64,000 nt of DNA, from positions 186,001 to 250,000 of the forward strand of contig NZ_FQVF01000007.1 of assembly GCF_900129155.1 (NCBI RefSeq), given 5' to 3'. Below the pieces are notes generated by a model. The model searched no databases, was not told the DNA's origin, and was given only the letters and a program-made list of their open reading frames with translations. Below, in pieces: positions 42,514-52,891 of the stretch. A program made the translations under genes and the position numbers. Position 1 is the stretch's first letter, and each line of letters starts with the position of its first letter. The stretch comes from Marinomonas polaris DSM 16579. Lineage in GTDB: Bacteria > Pseudomonadota > Gammaproteobacteria > Pseudomonadales > Marinomonadaceae.

Positions 42514-44400
42514 TTAAACGAGAGTAAATACCTGAGTTTTAACGGCAAGTTGCTCGGAAATTTTCTGAATCTGCTTAGTTTTATCCGCCAAAATATCGAT
42601 AGAGCGAGTATCTTGGTTTAACTGTTGAGCAATTTCTTCCATCTCGGTGCTCATTTGAATGGCGGTACTAGCAACATCTTGAATGGCGCTTGCCATTGAG
42701 TCGGTGGATTTCGATCCTGTCATGGCGTTGCTTTCTATGTCGCGCATGGCTTCTTCGGCCTTGCTGCCATTTTCGCTGATGATTTTTAGGTTGTCTTGTC
42801 CGCTTTCCATGGTGCTAATTGCGGTTTGAGTCGACTGCTGAATGGTATTAACTATGTCCGTGATTTTCGAAGTGGCATCAACGGTTTTTTCTGCTAATGC
42901 TCTTACTTCATCTGCGACCACAGAGAATCCGCGTCCCGCTTCGCCAGCGCGAGCAGCTTCTATCGCGGCGTTCAGCGCGAGTAAGTTGGTTTGGCTAGCA
43001 AGGTCATTAATCATGGCAATGACACTATCGATGTTTTTGGATAAACGGCCTAGTTCATCAAGTTGCTGACTGGTCATGTTCACAATATTCACTGTGTCGG
43101 TGATGCTGCTTAACACCAATTTAATCGTATCCGCGCCAGATTTAGCGGATTGGTAGGTTTCATTGGAGTGCGCTTGAAGCGTATTTGTGGTGCTAGACAA
43201 TTCGGTTAAACGGCTAGAAATATCGTCCGTTGCAGAAGCCAATGAATGTGTACGCTGGTTGACTAAGTGGTTACTGCTGGCAATGCTGCTGATGGTGTTG
43301 TTTAAATCAGTGGACATAGTGCTGACATTGTCAGTTGTCGAAACAACATCTTTTAATACGTCACCCAAGCCGCTAGTCATTTCATTGAGGGATTGGCTCA
43401 ATTGATCGAATTCATCATTGCGTTTGGTGTTAACAGACGCTTTTGAAGACATGTCGCCTTTTTTGACTTTATTAAGGTCAGTGATGATGTTTTGTAATGT
43501 GCTGTTGACGCTGCGGCCAATGGCAAGCATAAGAAGGGCAGCGACTAGAATCACGGCGATACTGACGGCCAATAGGGTGGCGTTGGCTTGAGTTGAGCTC
43601 TCTTCTGCACTGGTTTCTGCTTGTTGGATCTTATCTTCAATCAGTTGACTTGCTTTAAGCTGACTTTCTGTGAATTGGTTTTTTTGCGTAGTAAAGGTGC
43701 TTTCGATCTCACTAAGCGATGTGTATTCCTTACCGTATTGCAGAATGGCATCGCGGTAAGCGTTGGCTTTTACACCGTGAGTGTCTTGAAAACCAAAGTT
43801 TTCAATTCGGTTATCGAAGCGGTCGAAGCTGGAGGTGAACTCTTCTAGATTGCTTTCGGTTGGATCTGATAAATAGCCAGCCTCAGCTTTACGCACATTG
43901 GTGAACTCTCGTTTTAATAAGCTAAGCTTTTGGATGTCTTCGCTTATTTCTGTCCCCATTTGATCTACGCTACCGCGTAAACCTGAAGAGGAATCGAAAC
44001 CAATAATATAGCGTTTTTCGATCAGCGTGATGAGTGCTTGGCTATAGTCGTTGAGTTCTACTAGGTTTTCTTCGAGAGTTTGCTTCAAGTTTTGGCTATG
44101 AGCTTTTTCAATATTTGTAGCGATGATGTTGGCGTTCTGTGCAATTTGTTCTTTCGCGCTTGCAATGTAGTCTTGGTAATTTTCTACAGAAATGGAGCGC
44201 AGGCTATCAGCTATCTCAAGCATGTGAATGCTCAGCTGATCATTTGATGCTTGAATCTTTGAGAGGTTTCTCAGCTCATTGTTGGCGCTTTGTTGGGATG
44301 AGAGCCCTGTCATGGCCACAGCAGTGACGATAATTAACCCCGTAATCGCAGTGATTAGAAGTATGAACAGTTTGGTCTTAAAGGATAGGTTTGACAGCAT
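42514..44400 (-). CDS. Methyl-accepting chemotaxis protein
   Basis: A 628-residue transmembrane chemoreceptor. It has a first membrane segment at about 10-30, a periplasmic helical ligand domain of about 240 residues, a second membrane segment near 272-293 ([20 protein letters not shown]), HAMP, and a cytoplasmic signalling domain with the conserved hairpin tip ([20 protein letters not shown], then [15 protein letters not shown]). It feeds CheA/CheW. It has no C-terminal CheR-binding pentapeptide (the end is VFTLV). The ligand is unknown. Confidence 0.95.
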   Translation of the reverse strand: MLSNLSFKTKLFILLITAITGLIIVTAVAMTGLSSQQSANNELRNLSKIQASNDQLSIHMLEIADSLRSISVENYQDYIASAKEQIAQNANIIATNIEKAHSQNLKQTLEENLVELNDYSQALITLIEKRYIIGFDSSSGLRGSVDQMGTEISEDIQKLSLLKREFTNVRKAEAGYLSDPTESNLEEFTSSFDRFDNRIENFGFQDTHGVKANAYRDAILQYGKEYTSLSEIESTFTTQKNQFTESQLKASQLIEDKIQQAETSAEESSTQANATLLAVSIAVILVAALLMLAIGRSVNSTLQNIITDLNKVKKGDMSSKASVNTKRNDEFDQLSQSLNEMTSGLGDVLKDVVSTTDNVSTMSTDLNNTISSIASSNHLVNQRTHSLASATDDISSRLTELSSTTNTLQAHSNETYQSAKSGADTIKLVLSSITDTVNIVNMTSQQLDELGRLSKNIDSVIAMINDLASQTNLLALNAAIEAARAGEAGRGFSVVADEVRALAEKTVDATSKITDIVNTIQQSTQTAISTMESGQDNLKIISENGSKAEEAMRDIESNAMTGSKSTDSMASAIQDVASTAIQMSTEMEEIAQQLNQDTRSIDILADKTKQIQKISEQLAVKTQVFTLV

Positions 44401-44585
44401 AGGTACCTTCCATCGCGAGGCAATGTTTAAGTGAAGTGCTCATTAATGGCACATATTCTATTAGGTTATGCAAGTATCGTGCTCAAATCAAAATGGCTGA
44501 TATAGCTTGTTTTGATTAAGACATTATAGGAGGGGAAATATTGTTTTGCTTATTTTTGGTGCGATGTTTGTACCGGTGGATCAGA

Positions 44586-44608
44586 AAGCCCTATTTTGGA
44601 TAGGGCTT
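44586..44608 (-). terminator. Terminator after rsmD
   Basis: AAGCCCTAT and ATAGGGCTT form a 9-bp stem around a 5-nt loop, 11 bp past the rsmD stop; the minus-strand tail is TTTCT. Confidence 0.75.
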
Positions 44609-44618
44609 GGATACTAAA

Positions 44619-45221
44619 TTATTTAGACACTTCAAATAATCGATAAACCAATTGGCCAGCGACTTTTTCTTTTAACAAAGACCAGTGGCTTGGTAGTGCA
44701 GGTAGATCGGCTTCTTTTTCCATTTCGATATAAACAAGCGCACGATCTGCGAGCCAGCCTTTTTCAAGCAAAGGGATAATTTGTGCTAACCAGCCTTTGC
44801 GAAATGGCGGGTCTAGAAACACAATATCCATGGCATGTGGCGTGACCGTATCAAGAAAGACGGCCGCGTTTTGAGCAATCACATTAGCACTGTCCGTTGC
44901 GCCTAGCGTTGCTAAGTTTGCTGTCATTTGTTGTGACACTACGCGTGAGTTATCGACAAAAGTCATGTGCTTTGCGCCGCGTGATAACGCTTCTAACCCA
45001 AGTGCACCTGAGCCACAAAACAGGTCACCACAAACAGCACCTGGAATATAGGCATTGATCCAATTGAATAAGGTTTCTCGTACTCTGTCTGGCGTTGGAC
45101 GTAAGCCTTCAATATCTGGAATCGGCAGTTGGCGAGAGCGCCATTCACCGGCGATGATACGAAGTCTCGATGCCTTCGCTTTGCTTTTATTCGAGACGTT
45201 ACTTAGAGCTTTTTTCTTCAT
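44619..45221 (-). CDS. rsmD: 16S rRNA (guanine-966-N2)-methyltransferase
   Basis: Methylates G966 of 16S rRNA during small-subunit assembly. The 200 residues show RIIAGEWRSRQL, RPTPDRVRETLFNW, the SAM-binding DLFCGSGALGLEALSRGA and the catalytic DPPF (VFLDPPFRKG). The N-terminal 20 residues are lysine-rich. It overlaps the upstream M16-like gene by 4 bp. The neighbourhood rsmD - M16 - ftsY is a standard Pseudomonas-like order. Confidence 0.96.
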   Translation of the reverse strand: MKKKALSNVSNKSKAKASRLRIIAGEWRSRQLPIPDIEGLRPTPDRVRETLFNWINAYIPGAVCGDLFCGSGALGLEALSRGAKHMTFVDNSRVVSQQMTANLATLGATDSANVIAQNAAVFLDTVTPHAMDIVFLDPPFRKGWLAQIIPLLEKGWLADRALVYIEMEKEADLPALPSHWSLLKEKVAGQLVYRLFEVSK

Positions 45222-46534
45222 TGGTAAACCTGAATCTCTTGATAGGACGATGGTTTTAATAGGTGTTGTAGAGCCGTTTGATAATCTTCTATGGTGAAGC
45301 TGTCGATGGCATCTTTGTAGCCTTCGGCGAATTGCTCCACCGTGAGCGCGCCATCTTCATGGGTGACTTGTGTGGCAATATAGCTCCACCATGTTGGTGA
45401 TAGCGTTTGCTGTTCGAGTTGTTGCTTGAAATTATCCAGTAGAATGCCAAAGGCTTTGCTGTCGTTTACTGAAGGAACTTGTTCTACAAACACAAGGCTT
45501 TTAGCGTTAACGAAGCGACTGGCATCGTGGCTAGGTTCGCTTACTGTTTCTGTTATGCTGTTAGCGTATTGGATACTCCACCATGCCCAAGGGCGCTGCG
45601 GTGAAAGCGTAAAAGCGAGCTGAACAAAATCAATATGTTGTTGCTGGTTGAGCGTAGAAACCAAGTCAGCGCCCCAAATTTGCAAACTGATCCACTCTTT
45701 GATTGAAGACACTGGCATTAATGCAATGGCGCTGCGAGTTTGCCAAAGCTCGCCTTCATTTTGTTGAATGGTTGAGCTGATGGACTCGTAATGAATAGCC
45801 TCGGCGGAAGCGTTTGAAAGTCGATAGTCTTGGCTGATGGTATTGATTGCATTTTTGACTGCTTGCTTAGTTTCTGGTGACATCTCGCCCACGATAAAAA
45901 TAGTAGCAGCAGACGATTTTAAGCTCTGGTAATAGTCGGAAACTTGTTTTAAAGAGACGGTAGTTATGGTGTCGTTGTTTTGATCATTAGCCTTATCGAA
46001 AAATAAAACATTTTCGAGCTCATGTTGGACGGGTGGATTTGCTTGGTGTTGGGTTTGCCAAGCATCGAAAGTGCGAGGTTTGAAATCGGGTTGTCTAAGC
46101 CAATTGGTTGCCAAGGAAAGTGTAGGGGTCAGATATTTTGGCTCATTACTCAGTGTTAAACCAATGGTTTGATTTTCATGATCATAATAGCTGTCTGCGC
46201 TGGCAGCTAAAGGTGCGAGTCTTTGGTTAATTGAAGCAGTACTAAGCGGTAATGAGTCGCTCATTAACATGGCCAGCGTGGTTTGGATCAATGTTATGTT
46301 GGTGGTGACCGAGCGAAATGAAAAGCGAAGCTCCAATTTGTTGCTATCTTGCCATTCTGCTTGTTTTAACCAGACCACAGGAATACCTGACGTGGTTGTC
46401 CATTTCTCAATTTGAGGTGTGGGTAATTTACTGCTCGGAGCGGTTAAATTTAACAGCCAAATAGCCAGAGTACAGAACAACATGACCGCCGCCAGAACGG
46501 GTCGGCTAAATAGAGGTTTGCTATCGTCGGACAT
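45218..46534 (-). CDS. M16-like protein without zinc-binding motif
   Basis: A 438-residue protein with an N-terminal membrane anchor (about 11-30, VLAAVMLFCTLAIWLLNL) and a periplasmic part resembling the non-catalytic partner of M16 (pitrilysin-type) peptidases. The position where active members have HxxEH instead reads TTNITLIQTTLAM, so it is not a peptidase by itself. In Pseudomonas two M16 genes lie between rsmD and ftsY; here there is only this one. It overlaps rsmD and is divergent from ftsY. The family call rests on context and overall shape more than on sharp motifs. Confidence 0.75.
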   Translation of the reverse strand: MSDDSKPLFSRPVLAAVMLFCTLAIWLLNLTAPSSKLPTPQIEKWTTTSGIPVVWLKQAEWQDSNKLELRFSFRSVTTNITLIQTTLAMLMSDSLPLSTASINQRLAPLAASADSYYDHENQTIGLTLSNEPKYLTPTLSLATNWLRQPDFKPRTFDAWQTQHQANPPVQHELENVLFFDKANDQNNDTITTVSLKQVSDYYQSLKSSAATIFIVGEMSPETKQAVKNAINTISQDYRLSNASAEAIHYESISSTIQQNEGELWQTRSAIALMPVSSIKEWISLQIWGADLVSTLNQQQHIDFVQLAFTLSPQRPWAWWSIQYANSITETVSEPSHDASRFVNAKSLVFVEQVPSVNDSKAFGILLDNFKQQLEQQTLSPTWWSYIATQVTHEDGALTVEQFAEGYKDAIDSFTIEDYQTALQHLLKPSSYQEIQVYQ

Positions 46535-46706
46535 AATGAACCTTGAGTGGTGCTTGTTAAGAATATTTTGGCTAAAACTAAGCCTGTTTGCGAGCCAGAA
46601 TGATGTTAAAATAACCGTTTTTAAGTGTCCATGTATGTGGCGCTGTGTCTAATCATAGCATTTCACTGATGTTTATCGCATCAGTCAAAATAAAGAGACT
46701 GATTTA

Positions 46707-47936
46707 ATGGAAGTTGTTAATCAAATTATTGCTTTTTTTACACCGTATCTTGGTGAATATGCACGTTATGTTCCTATTGCGATTGGAACACTTTTAGCCA
46801 TTATCGCTTTCGTTGTTCGCCGTCGTTTTGTGAACAAAATGAATGCAGATATTGCAGCAGCTAAGAAAAAGGATATAGATACGCCCGATTCAGTTCAGGA
46901 TGAAATAGCCTCAGCGGAAGCTTTGGCTTCTGACGAGCAACTTGCAGATGACGTGGCGATAAGCACTAAAGCACAAGCAGTAGAAGAAACGCCAAGTGAC
47001 CCTGTGCAGCCTACGTTATCTTGGTCTCAGCGTTTTAAATCTGGTTTGTCTCGCACTCGCAGCGGTTTAGGCAACGGTTTGTCTTCTGTTATCGGCAGTC
47101 ATAAAAAAGTGGATGATAATCTGCTGGAAGAGCTAGAGACTCAGTTGCTGATGGCGGATGTTGGTATCGATGCTACACAAACCTTGATTAGTGCGCTAAC
47201 CGACAAGCTAAACCGCAAAGAACTAAAAGATTCGGCTACATTGTTAAATCATTTAAAAGCCGACATGGAAGGTATTCTTAGCCAGTCTCAGCAAGTACTT
47301 GAGCCAGTCAGTAAAGACGGTCCTTTTGTGATTCTAATGGTAGGCGTGAATGGTGTTGGTAAGACGACAACCATTGGTAAGTTAGCCAAAAAATATCAGG
47401 CCGAAGGTAAAAGTGTTATGTTGGCGGCAGGTGACACCTTTCGTGCAGCTGCGGTTGAGCAGCTTCAAGTATGGGGCGAGCGTAATAATGTTCCTGTTGT
47501 TGCTCAGCACACTGGCGCTGATTCGGCGTCGGTTATCTATGATGCGATTGAGTCTGCCAAAGCTAAAGGCGTCGATATCGTTATTGCAGATACCGCTGGT
47601 CGTCTACAAAACAAAGCGAATTTGATGAACGAACTGTCTAAAGTCGTTCGTGTAATGAAAAAGCTAGATGAAAACGCGCCACATGAAGTTATGTTGGTTT
47701 TGGATGCTGGTACTGGTCAAAATGCTATCAGTCAGGCTAAGCTGTTTTCCGAAGCGGTTGGCGTGAGCGGTATCACACTAACTAAGCTGGATGGAACCGC
47801 AAAAGGCGGTATTATTTTCGCCATCGCCAAACAGTTCGGCATTCCTATACGTTATATTGGTGTAGGTGAACAAGCAGATGATTTACGTCCATTTGTTGCT
47901 AAAGAATTTGTAGACGCCTTATTTGATAGTGAATAG
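46707..47936 (+). CDS. ftsY: Signal recognition particle receptor FtsY
   Basis: GTPase that docks SRP-ribosome complexes at the membrane. The 409 residues have an N-terminal hydrophobic segment (about 22-42), an acidic linker, the N domain, and the G domain with GVNGVGKTTTIGKLA, AGDTFRAAAVEQL, DTAGR and TKLDGTAKGG. An N-terminal membrane segment is found in some gammaproteobacterial FtsY proteins, whereas others bind only peripherally. It is first in ftsY-ftsE-ftsX, followed by rpoH, the classical order. Confidence 0.98.
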   Translation: MEVVNQIIAFFTPYLGEYARYVPIAIGTLLAIIAFVVRRRFVNKMNADIAAAKKKDIDTPDSVQDEIASAEALASDEQLADDVAISTKAQAVEETPSDPVQPTLSWSQRFKSGLSRTRSGLGNGLSSVIGSHKKVDDNLLEELETQLLMADVGIDATQTLISALTDKLNRKELKDSATLLNHLKADMEGILSQSQQVLEPVSKDGPFVILMVGVNGVGKTTTIGKLAKKYQAEGKSVMLAAGDTFRAAAVEQLQVWGERNNVPVVAQHTGADSASVIYDAIESAKAKGVDIVIADTAGRLQNKANLMNELSKVVRVMKKLDENAPHEVMLVLDAGTGQNAISQAKLFSEAVGVSGITLTKLDGTAKGGIIFAIAKQFGIPIRYIGVGEQADDLRPFVAKEFVDALFDSE

Positions 47937-48014
47937 CTTGATATTGAATAGTTTAATAGCGAATAAGTGGTGATTAGACCTTTCTTCTTTCTAATTTAAG
48001 GATGCTGGATTAGC

Positions 48015-48686
48015 GTGGAAATCGAATTTCAACGAGTGGGTAAAAAGTACGAGAGTGGACAAGAAGCATTGTCGCAGGTGAGTTTTCATTTGCAGCAAGG
48101 TGAAATGGCTTTTCTTACTGGGCATTCTGGTGCGGGTAAAAGTACCTTGATGAAACTCATGATGATGATCGAGCGCCAAACCTCGGGCCAAATTTTGGTC
48201 GATGGTGTTGATTTGCGTACGTTGAGCCGCCGAGCGATTCCTCATCATAGACGTCGCGTTGGCGTCGTGTTCCAGAATCATCAGTTGTTATTAGATCGAA
48301 GTGTTTTCCATAATGTTGCCTTGCCATTGTTGGTGAGCGGAGCGGATCCTCAACAAATTGCCAAGCGAGTGCGTGCTGCGTTGGATAAAGTTGGGTTGTT
48401 GGATAAAGAAAAATACAATCCAATGGCGTTATCTGGTGGTGAGCAACAGCGTGTTGGTATTGCGCGAGCTGTGGTGAATAAACCACAATTGTTGTTAGCC
48501 GATGAACCAACGGGTAATTTAGATCCCAAATTGTCAGCTGAAATCATGAATTTATTCCAAGAGTTTAATCGTGTTGGTGTAACCGTCTTGGTTGCTAGTC
48601 ATGACTTAGCGCTGGTTGCGCGTATGCGTCATCGTGTTTTGACTTTAAATCAGGGTCGAATGGTGAATGATGGAGGGTTTGGCTAA
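48015..48686 (+). CDS. ftsE: Cell division ATP-binding protein FtsE
   Basis: ATPase of the FtsEX complex that controls septal peptidoglycan hydrolysis. The start is GTG (VEIEFQRVGKKYESGQEA). The 223 residues include Walker A GHSGAGKST, signature LSGGEQQR, Walker B LLLADEPTGNLD and H-loop ASHD. Its stop is immediately followed by ftsX (the next base starts the ATG), so the two are coupled. It lies 78 bp after ftsY. Confidence 0.97.
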   Translation: MEIEFQRVGKKYESGQEALSQVSFHLQQGEMAFLTGHSGAGKSTLMKLMMMIERQTSGQILVDGVDLRTLSRRAIPHHRRRVGVVFQNHQLLLDRSVFHNVALPLLVSGADPQQIAKRVRAALDKVGLLDKEKYNPMALSGGEQQRVGIARAVVNKPQLLLADEPTGNLDPKLSAEIMNLFQEFNRVGVTVLVASHDLALVARMRHRVLTLNQGRMVNDGGFG

Positions 48687-49694
48687 ATGGCACAGAAGCC
48701 GAATCAACGCGGTGCGACTAGAGAGTCGATTAAAGCAACCAAACATAATTGGCCGACGCGAACGTCTTTTAGTCCGAGTAAATATTTTCGTCAGCATCAA
48801 ACGACCTTAACCGAAAGCTTTATGCGGCTAGTGAATTATCCATTGGCTAGTATTATGACGGTGATGGTAATTGCAATAGCTTTGTCTCTGCCAGGTGGTT
48901 TGTATGTTTTGCTGAAAAATGTGCAATCTGTCACAGATCAATGGGAGCAGCAGTCGGTCATTACCTTGTATCTTTTCCCTAATTTAGAAGACACGCAAGC
49001 TCTTGCCTTGTCACATCGCCTTTCTGCGCAAGCGGATGTAGCGTCAGTGGAATATATTTCTAAGGAAGAAGGGCTTCGATATTTTGAGCGTTCCAGTGGC
49101 TATGAACAAATTATGTCTGCTTTGCCTGAGAACCCTTTACCGATTGTACTGAGAGTTATTCCTAAACAAGCGGTAGATATTACGACGCTATCGAGTTTGC
49201 AAGCTTTACGAGACCAGCTAGCGGCACAAAAAGAAGTGGATTATGCAGAACTTGATGCACAATGGTTACAGCGTCTTGCGAATATACTGAGTTTTGGGCA
49301 GCGATTTGTCTATGCTTTGTCGGTTTTGTTGGTCGTTGCTGTGCTGTTGATTGTTGGCAATACCATTCGCATGGCGGTAGAAAGCCGTCGTGATGAAGTG
49401 TTGGTTATGAAGTTGGTTGGTGCAACCGATGCTTATATTCGCCGACCATTTTTGTACATGGGGTTTTGGTTCGGCGTACTTGGTGGTTTTTTCGCCAGCC
49501 TTTGTATTCTCGTGCTTAGCTGGTGGGTAAGTGCTCCAGCAGAACGATTGATTGATCTCTATCAAAGCGGTTTTCAACTGCAGACTTTTAATGCGGATGA
49601 AATTGTTTTATGTTTAACTATCAGTGCATTTGTTGGTGTGTTTGGCGCATGGATTGCCGTTAACCGACATATCACAACTATTGAACTGCAGTGA
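48687..49694 (+). CDS. ftsX: Cell division protein FtsX
   Basis: Membrane partner of FtsE. The 335 residues have a basic cytoplasmic N-terminus of about 45 residues, a first membrane segment (MTVMVIAIALSLPGGLYVLL), a periplasmic domain of about 120 residues that contacts the hydrolase activator, and three more membrane segments. The C-terminal half has the family's NTIRMAVESRRDEVLVMKLV. It is directly coupled to ftsE and followed about 130 bp later by rpoH. Confidence 0.96.
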   Translation: MAQKPNQRGATRESIKATKHNWPTRTSFSPSKYFRQHQTTLTESFMRLVNYPLASIMTVMVIAIALSLPGGLYVLLKNVQSVTDQWEQQSVITLYLFPNLEDTQALALSHRLSAQADVASVEYISKEEGLRYFERSSGYEQIMSALPENPLPIVLRVIPKQAVDITTLSSLQALRDQLAAQKEVDYAELDAQWLQRLANILSFGQRFVYALSVLLVVAVLLIVGNTIRMAVESRRDEVLVMKLVGATDAYIRRPFLYMGFWFGVLGGFFASLCILVLSWWVSAPAERLIDLYQSGFQLQTFNADEIVLCLTISAFVGVFGAWIAVNRHITTIELQ

Positions 49695-49824
49695 CAATGA
49701 AAGGCTAATATCACTACTAAGATAATAGCCATGGTTTATTCACATTTATGTCACACACAAGCAGAATTTACTTGTTAGTATTTTGTCATACACTGTATGA
49801 ACAATTAGAAAGGTGGAAATAGAG

Positions 49825-50691
49825 ATGGGTAAAGCTCTCCAGCCTACGGATATGATGATTCCTGGTCAGAACCTAGAGTCTTACATACAAGCCGTCAGCA
49901 GAATTCCGATTTTAACCGCAGACGAAGAAAAAGCGTTGGCGGAACGTCTTTATTATCAAGAAGACCTTGAAGCTGCGCGTACCTTGGTTATGTCGCACTT
50001 AAGATTTGTTGTACATATTGCGAAAAGTTACTCTGGATATGGTTTAGCTCAAGGCGACCTTATTCAAGAAGGCAACGTTGGCTTGATGAAAGCGGTTAAG
50101 CGCTTTAACCCAGAAGTCGGTGTTCGCCTTGTTTCCTTTGCTGTGCATTGGATTAAAGCCGAGATTCATGAATTTATTCTGAAAAACTGGCGCATTGTTA
50201 AAGTAGCTACGACAAAAGCACAACGTAAAATGTTCTTTAATTTGCGTAGCGCGAAAAAGACCTTGTCTTGGTTCAGCAATTCAGAAGTAGAGTCGGTTGC
50301 TAGTGATTTAGGTGTGACACCAGAAGTGGTTCGTCAAATGGAAGGGCGATTAAGTTCTTCTGATATGGCGTTTGATGCTTCTGCAGACGACGATGATGAC
50401 AGTGCTTTTCAAGCGCCATCTCAATATCTAGAAGACCATCGCTCAGATCCTGCAACCTTGCTTGAAAATGGTAACTGGGAAGAAGACTCCAATCAGCGTC
50501 TAGAAGTTGCTATGGCTGATCTTGATGAGCGTAGCCGAAATATTCTAGTGCAACGTTGGTTGTCTGATGCAAAATCTACCTTGCATGAATTGGCTGATGA
50601 ATATGGCGTTTCTGCTGAGCGTATCCGACAGCTTGAAAAGAATGCAATGAAGAAAATTCGACTTGCAATGGGTGATGGTCAGTTTGACTGA
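49825..50691 (+). CDS. rpoH: RNA polymerase heat-shock sigma factor
   Basis: Directs RNA polymerase to heat-shock promoters. The 288 residues include sigma region 2 ([20 protein letters not shown]), the RpoH box (QRKMFFNLR) that distinguishes sigma-32, and region 4 ([20 protein letters not shown]). The ATG at 49825 follows AGGTGG at normal spacing; an in-frame GTG at 49813 lies on that ribosome-binding site and is rejected. It follows ftsX, as is conserved in gammaproteobacteria. No thermosensor fold of the leader is obvious by eye. Confidence 0.98.
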   Translation: MGKALQPTDMMIPGQNLESYIQAVSRIPILTADEEKALAERLYYQEDLEAARTLVMSHLRFVVHIAKSYSGYGLAQGDLIQEGNVGLMKAVKRFNPEVGVRLVSFAVHWIKAEIHEFILKNWRIVKVATTKAQRKMFFNLRSAKKTLSWFSNSEVESVASDLGVTPEVVRQMEGRLSSSDMAFDASADDDDDSAFQAPSQYLEDHRSDPATLLENGNWEEDSNQRLEVAMADLDERSRNILVQRWLSDAKSTLHELADEYGVSAERIRQLEKNAMKKIRLAMGDGQFD

Positions 50692-50716
50692 TTGTTACGC
50701 TTAGCAGGTAAAAAAT

Positions 50717-50748
50717 AAAAAGCCCTCCAAGTGAAGTGAGGGCTTTTT
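50717..50748. terminator. Terminator of rpoH
   Basis: AAAAAGCCCTC and GAGGGCTTTTT form an 11-bp stem around a 10-nt loop and a T-run. It also serves the convergent tonB-like gene from the other side. Confidence 0.9.
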
Positions 50749-50786
50749 TATGTCTAATGATTTTTATACTATCTGGCTTTATGCGT

Positions 50787-51647
50787 TTACTGGCTTTGTA
50801 GTTGATTGCCAGGTACAAATCGCCATGTTCGAATGATTTCCAGCTTATCCACTTCTTTCTTTAGCTCACTAGGAAATACTTGAAAAGGTTCTGCCAGACG
50901 GACAATACGCATGGCGGCATCATCGAGCACTCTGATACCAGAGGAGTGCAGTACTTCAATATCATCGACATAACCGTTCGGCTGTATAATAACGGCTAGA
51001 CGTAGTTCACCATAAAGATGGTTACGTTTTGCTTCTTCTGGATAGTGAATATTACCTATGCGCTCAATTCGGCGTCGCCAGTCATCTAAGTATTGCGCAT
51101 CAACAGCTGCTTTGGCAGAGACTGAGGTCAGACGGCGAATTCTTGGACGTTTGGCGTATGCTTGGCGCTGTTGATCTAGCAAGGCTTCTAGGGTCGCTAT
51201 ATCGTTTGATATATGGCTTGGAATTTGGGTTTCGCCACGAAACTTTTCTTCTAGCGTTTTAGGCTCATTTTCAGATTCATTGATGATCTCAAAGACAGCT
51301 TCTTGGTTTCTGGTTGCCAGCAGACTTGGTTCGTCAATAGGTTCGGCAGAGGCAAGTTGAGGCTGGACGGGAGGCGATATTTCTTGGATGGTATCAGATA
51401 AAAAACGTGCATTTTCTGTGGTGGTGAGTTTTTGCTTGCGTAATTCTGTCCCACTGGCTTGTTGGTTGGCTTGAGCAATAAAGTCAGCCTCGGCTGGTGC
51501 TTTTGTCGTATGCTGAACGAGCGTCACCTCTAGCGTTTTAGGCTTGGGAGAGGGAAGCTCGAAATCGAAGCCAATAATCATCACCATTAGCACATGAAAG
51601 CTAATGGCGATGAAAAGCGCGATAGAAAATTTATCTGTTACTCGCAT
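50787..51647 (-). CDS. TonB-family energy-transducing protein
   Basis: A 286-residue protein with an N-terminal membrane anchor (about 8-28, IALFIAISFHVLMVMIIGFD, including the SFH region used with ExbBD), a linker without the long proline-lysine repeat, and a C-terminal TonB domain (YPEEAKRNHLYGELRLAVII, then GIRVLDDAAMRIVRLAEPF). It couples proton-motive force to outer-membrane receptors or another envelope task. It follows gshB by 7 bp, the usual site of a TonB paralogue in Pseudomonas-like genomes. No exbBD genes are nearby. Confidence 0.88.
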   Translation of the reverse strand: MRVTDKFSIALFIAISFHVLMVMIIGFDFELPSPKPKTLEVTLVQHTTKAPAEADFIAQANQQASGTELRKQKLTTTENARFLSDTIQEISPPVQPQLASAEPIDEPSLLATRNQEAVFEIINESENEPKTLEEKFRGETQIPSHISNDIATLEALLDQQRQAYAKRPRIRRLTSVSAKAAVDAQYLDDWRRRIERIGNIHYPEEAKRNHLYGELRLAVIIQPNGYVDDIEVLHSSGIRVLDDAAMRIVRLAEPFQVFPSELKKEVDKLEIIRTWRFVPGNQLQSQ

Positions 51648-51654
51648 GTAAATA

Positions 51655-52602
51655 TTACTGAAGACGTTTTTCTATGGCTTCTATTAAAATCATAGCGATA
51701 TTTAGATCGAATTGTGTATCTAATTCACGAACGCATGTTGGGCTGGTGACATTGATTTCAGTGAGGTAATCACCGATGACGTCTAAACCAACAAACATTA
51801 AGTTCTTTTCTTTCAATGATGGAATCACTTGCTCGCAAATCCAGCGATCGCGATCTGTTAAAGGTCGGCCTTCACCTCGCCCGCCTGCAGCTAAGTTGCC
51901 ACGGGTTTCACCTGATGCCGGAATGCGTGCTAGTGCAAACGGCACAGGTTCACCATTAACTACCAAAATACGCTTATCGCCGTCTTTGATTTCTGGGATG
52001 AATTTTTGTGCCATGATCTGCTCTACGCCCATGTTTGTTAGGGTTTCAATAATCACGCTGATGTTTGAGTCATCCGGTTTGATGCGGAAAATCGAACTGC
52101 CACCCATACCGTCTAAAGGCTTGAAGATAACGTCGCCATGTTCTTTGTGGAAGCTTCTTAGTAAGTCTGCACGTCGAGTCACTAAGACTGGTGGACAGCA
52201 GTGTGGAAACTGAGTGGCGAAGAGTTTTTCGTTGCAGTCGCGTAAACTTTTAGGGTCGTTGACTACAAGTGCACCATCTCTTTCTGCTTGCTCTAAAATC
52301 ATAGTGCTGTAGACGAATTCGCTATCAAATGGCGGATCTTTGCGCATTAAGATCACATCCATATCACCCATTGCCATTTTCGTTTCTTCACCAAGATCGT
52401 AAAAGTGCGCAGGATCTTTATAAACGTTTAATGGACGAGTCATAGCGTAGGCTTTGCCATTGTCTAGAAACAGGTCTTTTTGTTCCATATAAATAAGTTG
52501 CCAGCCTTTTTCTGCGGCAGCCCATAGCATGGCGAGAGAAGTGTCTTTTTTGTAGTTTATGGACGAAATTGGGTCCATAACAATGCCGAGTTTGATAGTC
52601 AT
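51655..52602 (-). CDS. gshB: Glutathione synthetase
   Basis: Joins gamma-glutamylcysteine and glycine using ATP. The 315 residues of ATP-grasp enzyme have KLGIVMDPISSINYKKDTSL, MRKDPPFDSEFVY, the ATP-binding FKPLDGMGGSSIFRI, AAGGRGEGRPLTDRD and LTEINVTSPTC. The length is normal. It is upstream of the tonB-like gene with which it is probably co-transcribed. Confidence 0.97.
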   Translation of the reverse strand: MTIKLGIVMDPISSINYKKDTSLAMLWAAAEKGWQLIYMEQKDLFLDNGKAYAMTRPLNVYKDPAHFYDLGEETKMAMGDMDVILMRKDPPFDSEFVYSTMILEQAERDGALVVNDPKSLRDCNEKLFATQFPHCCPPVLVTRRADLLRSFHKEHGDVIFKPLDGMGGSSIFRIKPDDSNISVIIETLTNMGVEQIMAQKFIPEIKDGDKRILVVNGEPVPFALARIPASGETRGNLAAGGRGEGRPLTDRDRWICEQVIPSLKEKNLMFVGLDVIGDYLTEINVTSPTCVRELDTQFDLNIAMILIEAIEKRLQ

Positions 52603-52891
52603 AAGGCGGTTCCTAAAAGCGAAAGCAACGTTTTAGTGCTTTGTTTAATCTGTTAATAGGTGTTGATGCTATAGAAATATGGGGGCGCTGAGAAGAAAAA
52701 ACACCCATGATTTTCAGATAGTTGCTTTGATGAGTAAGAATATGACAATGAGCGGACTGTATAGAAAAATGAGTCTGTAATTCTGTGTATTCAATGTCTT
52801 ATATTTTGGTCATTAAAAAGCAGAATCATTGGTCGTAAAAATAGTACGTTTTATCAATGATTCTGCTTTTTAGGAGAAGAATATTCTCTAT
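52603..52891. other. Intergenic region between gshB and tolC-like gene
   Basis: A 289-bp gap. It must hold the gshB promoter, for which no clear boxes are seen. A long terminator hairpin at 52815-52871 follows the tolC-like gene. Confidence 0.5.
52815..52871 (-). terminator. Terminator of the tolC-like gene
   Basis: Perfect 17-bp arms (52815-52831 and 52855-52871; core GCAGAATCATTG) around a 23-nt loop, ending in a T-run on the minus strand. Confidence 0.85.

Noticed and set aside
42332-42517. Small gene of about 61 codons with a CxxC motif
   Set aside because: It spans the 46-bp palindrome, has only a weak ribosome-binding site and shows no recognisable family.
48157-48510. Antisense frame in ftsE
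   Set aside because: Shadow of a strongly conserved gene.
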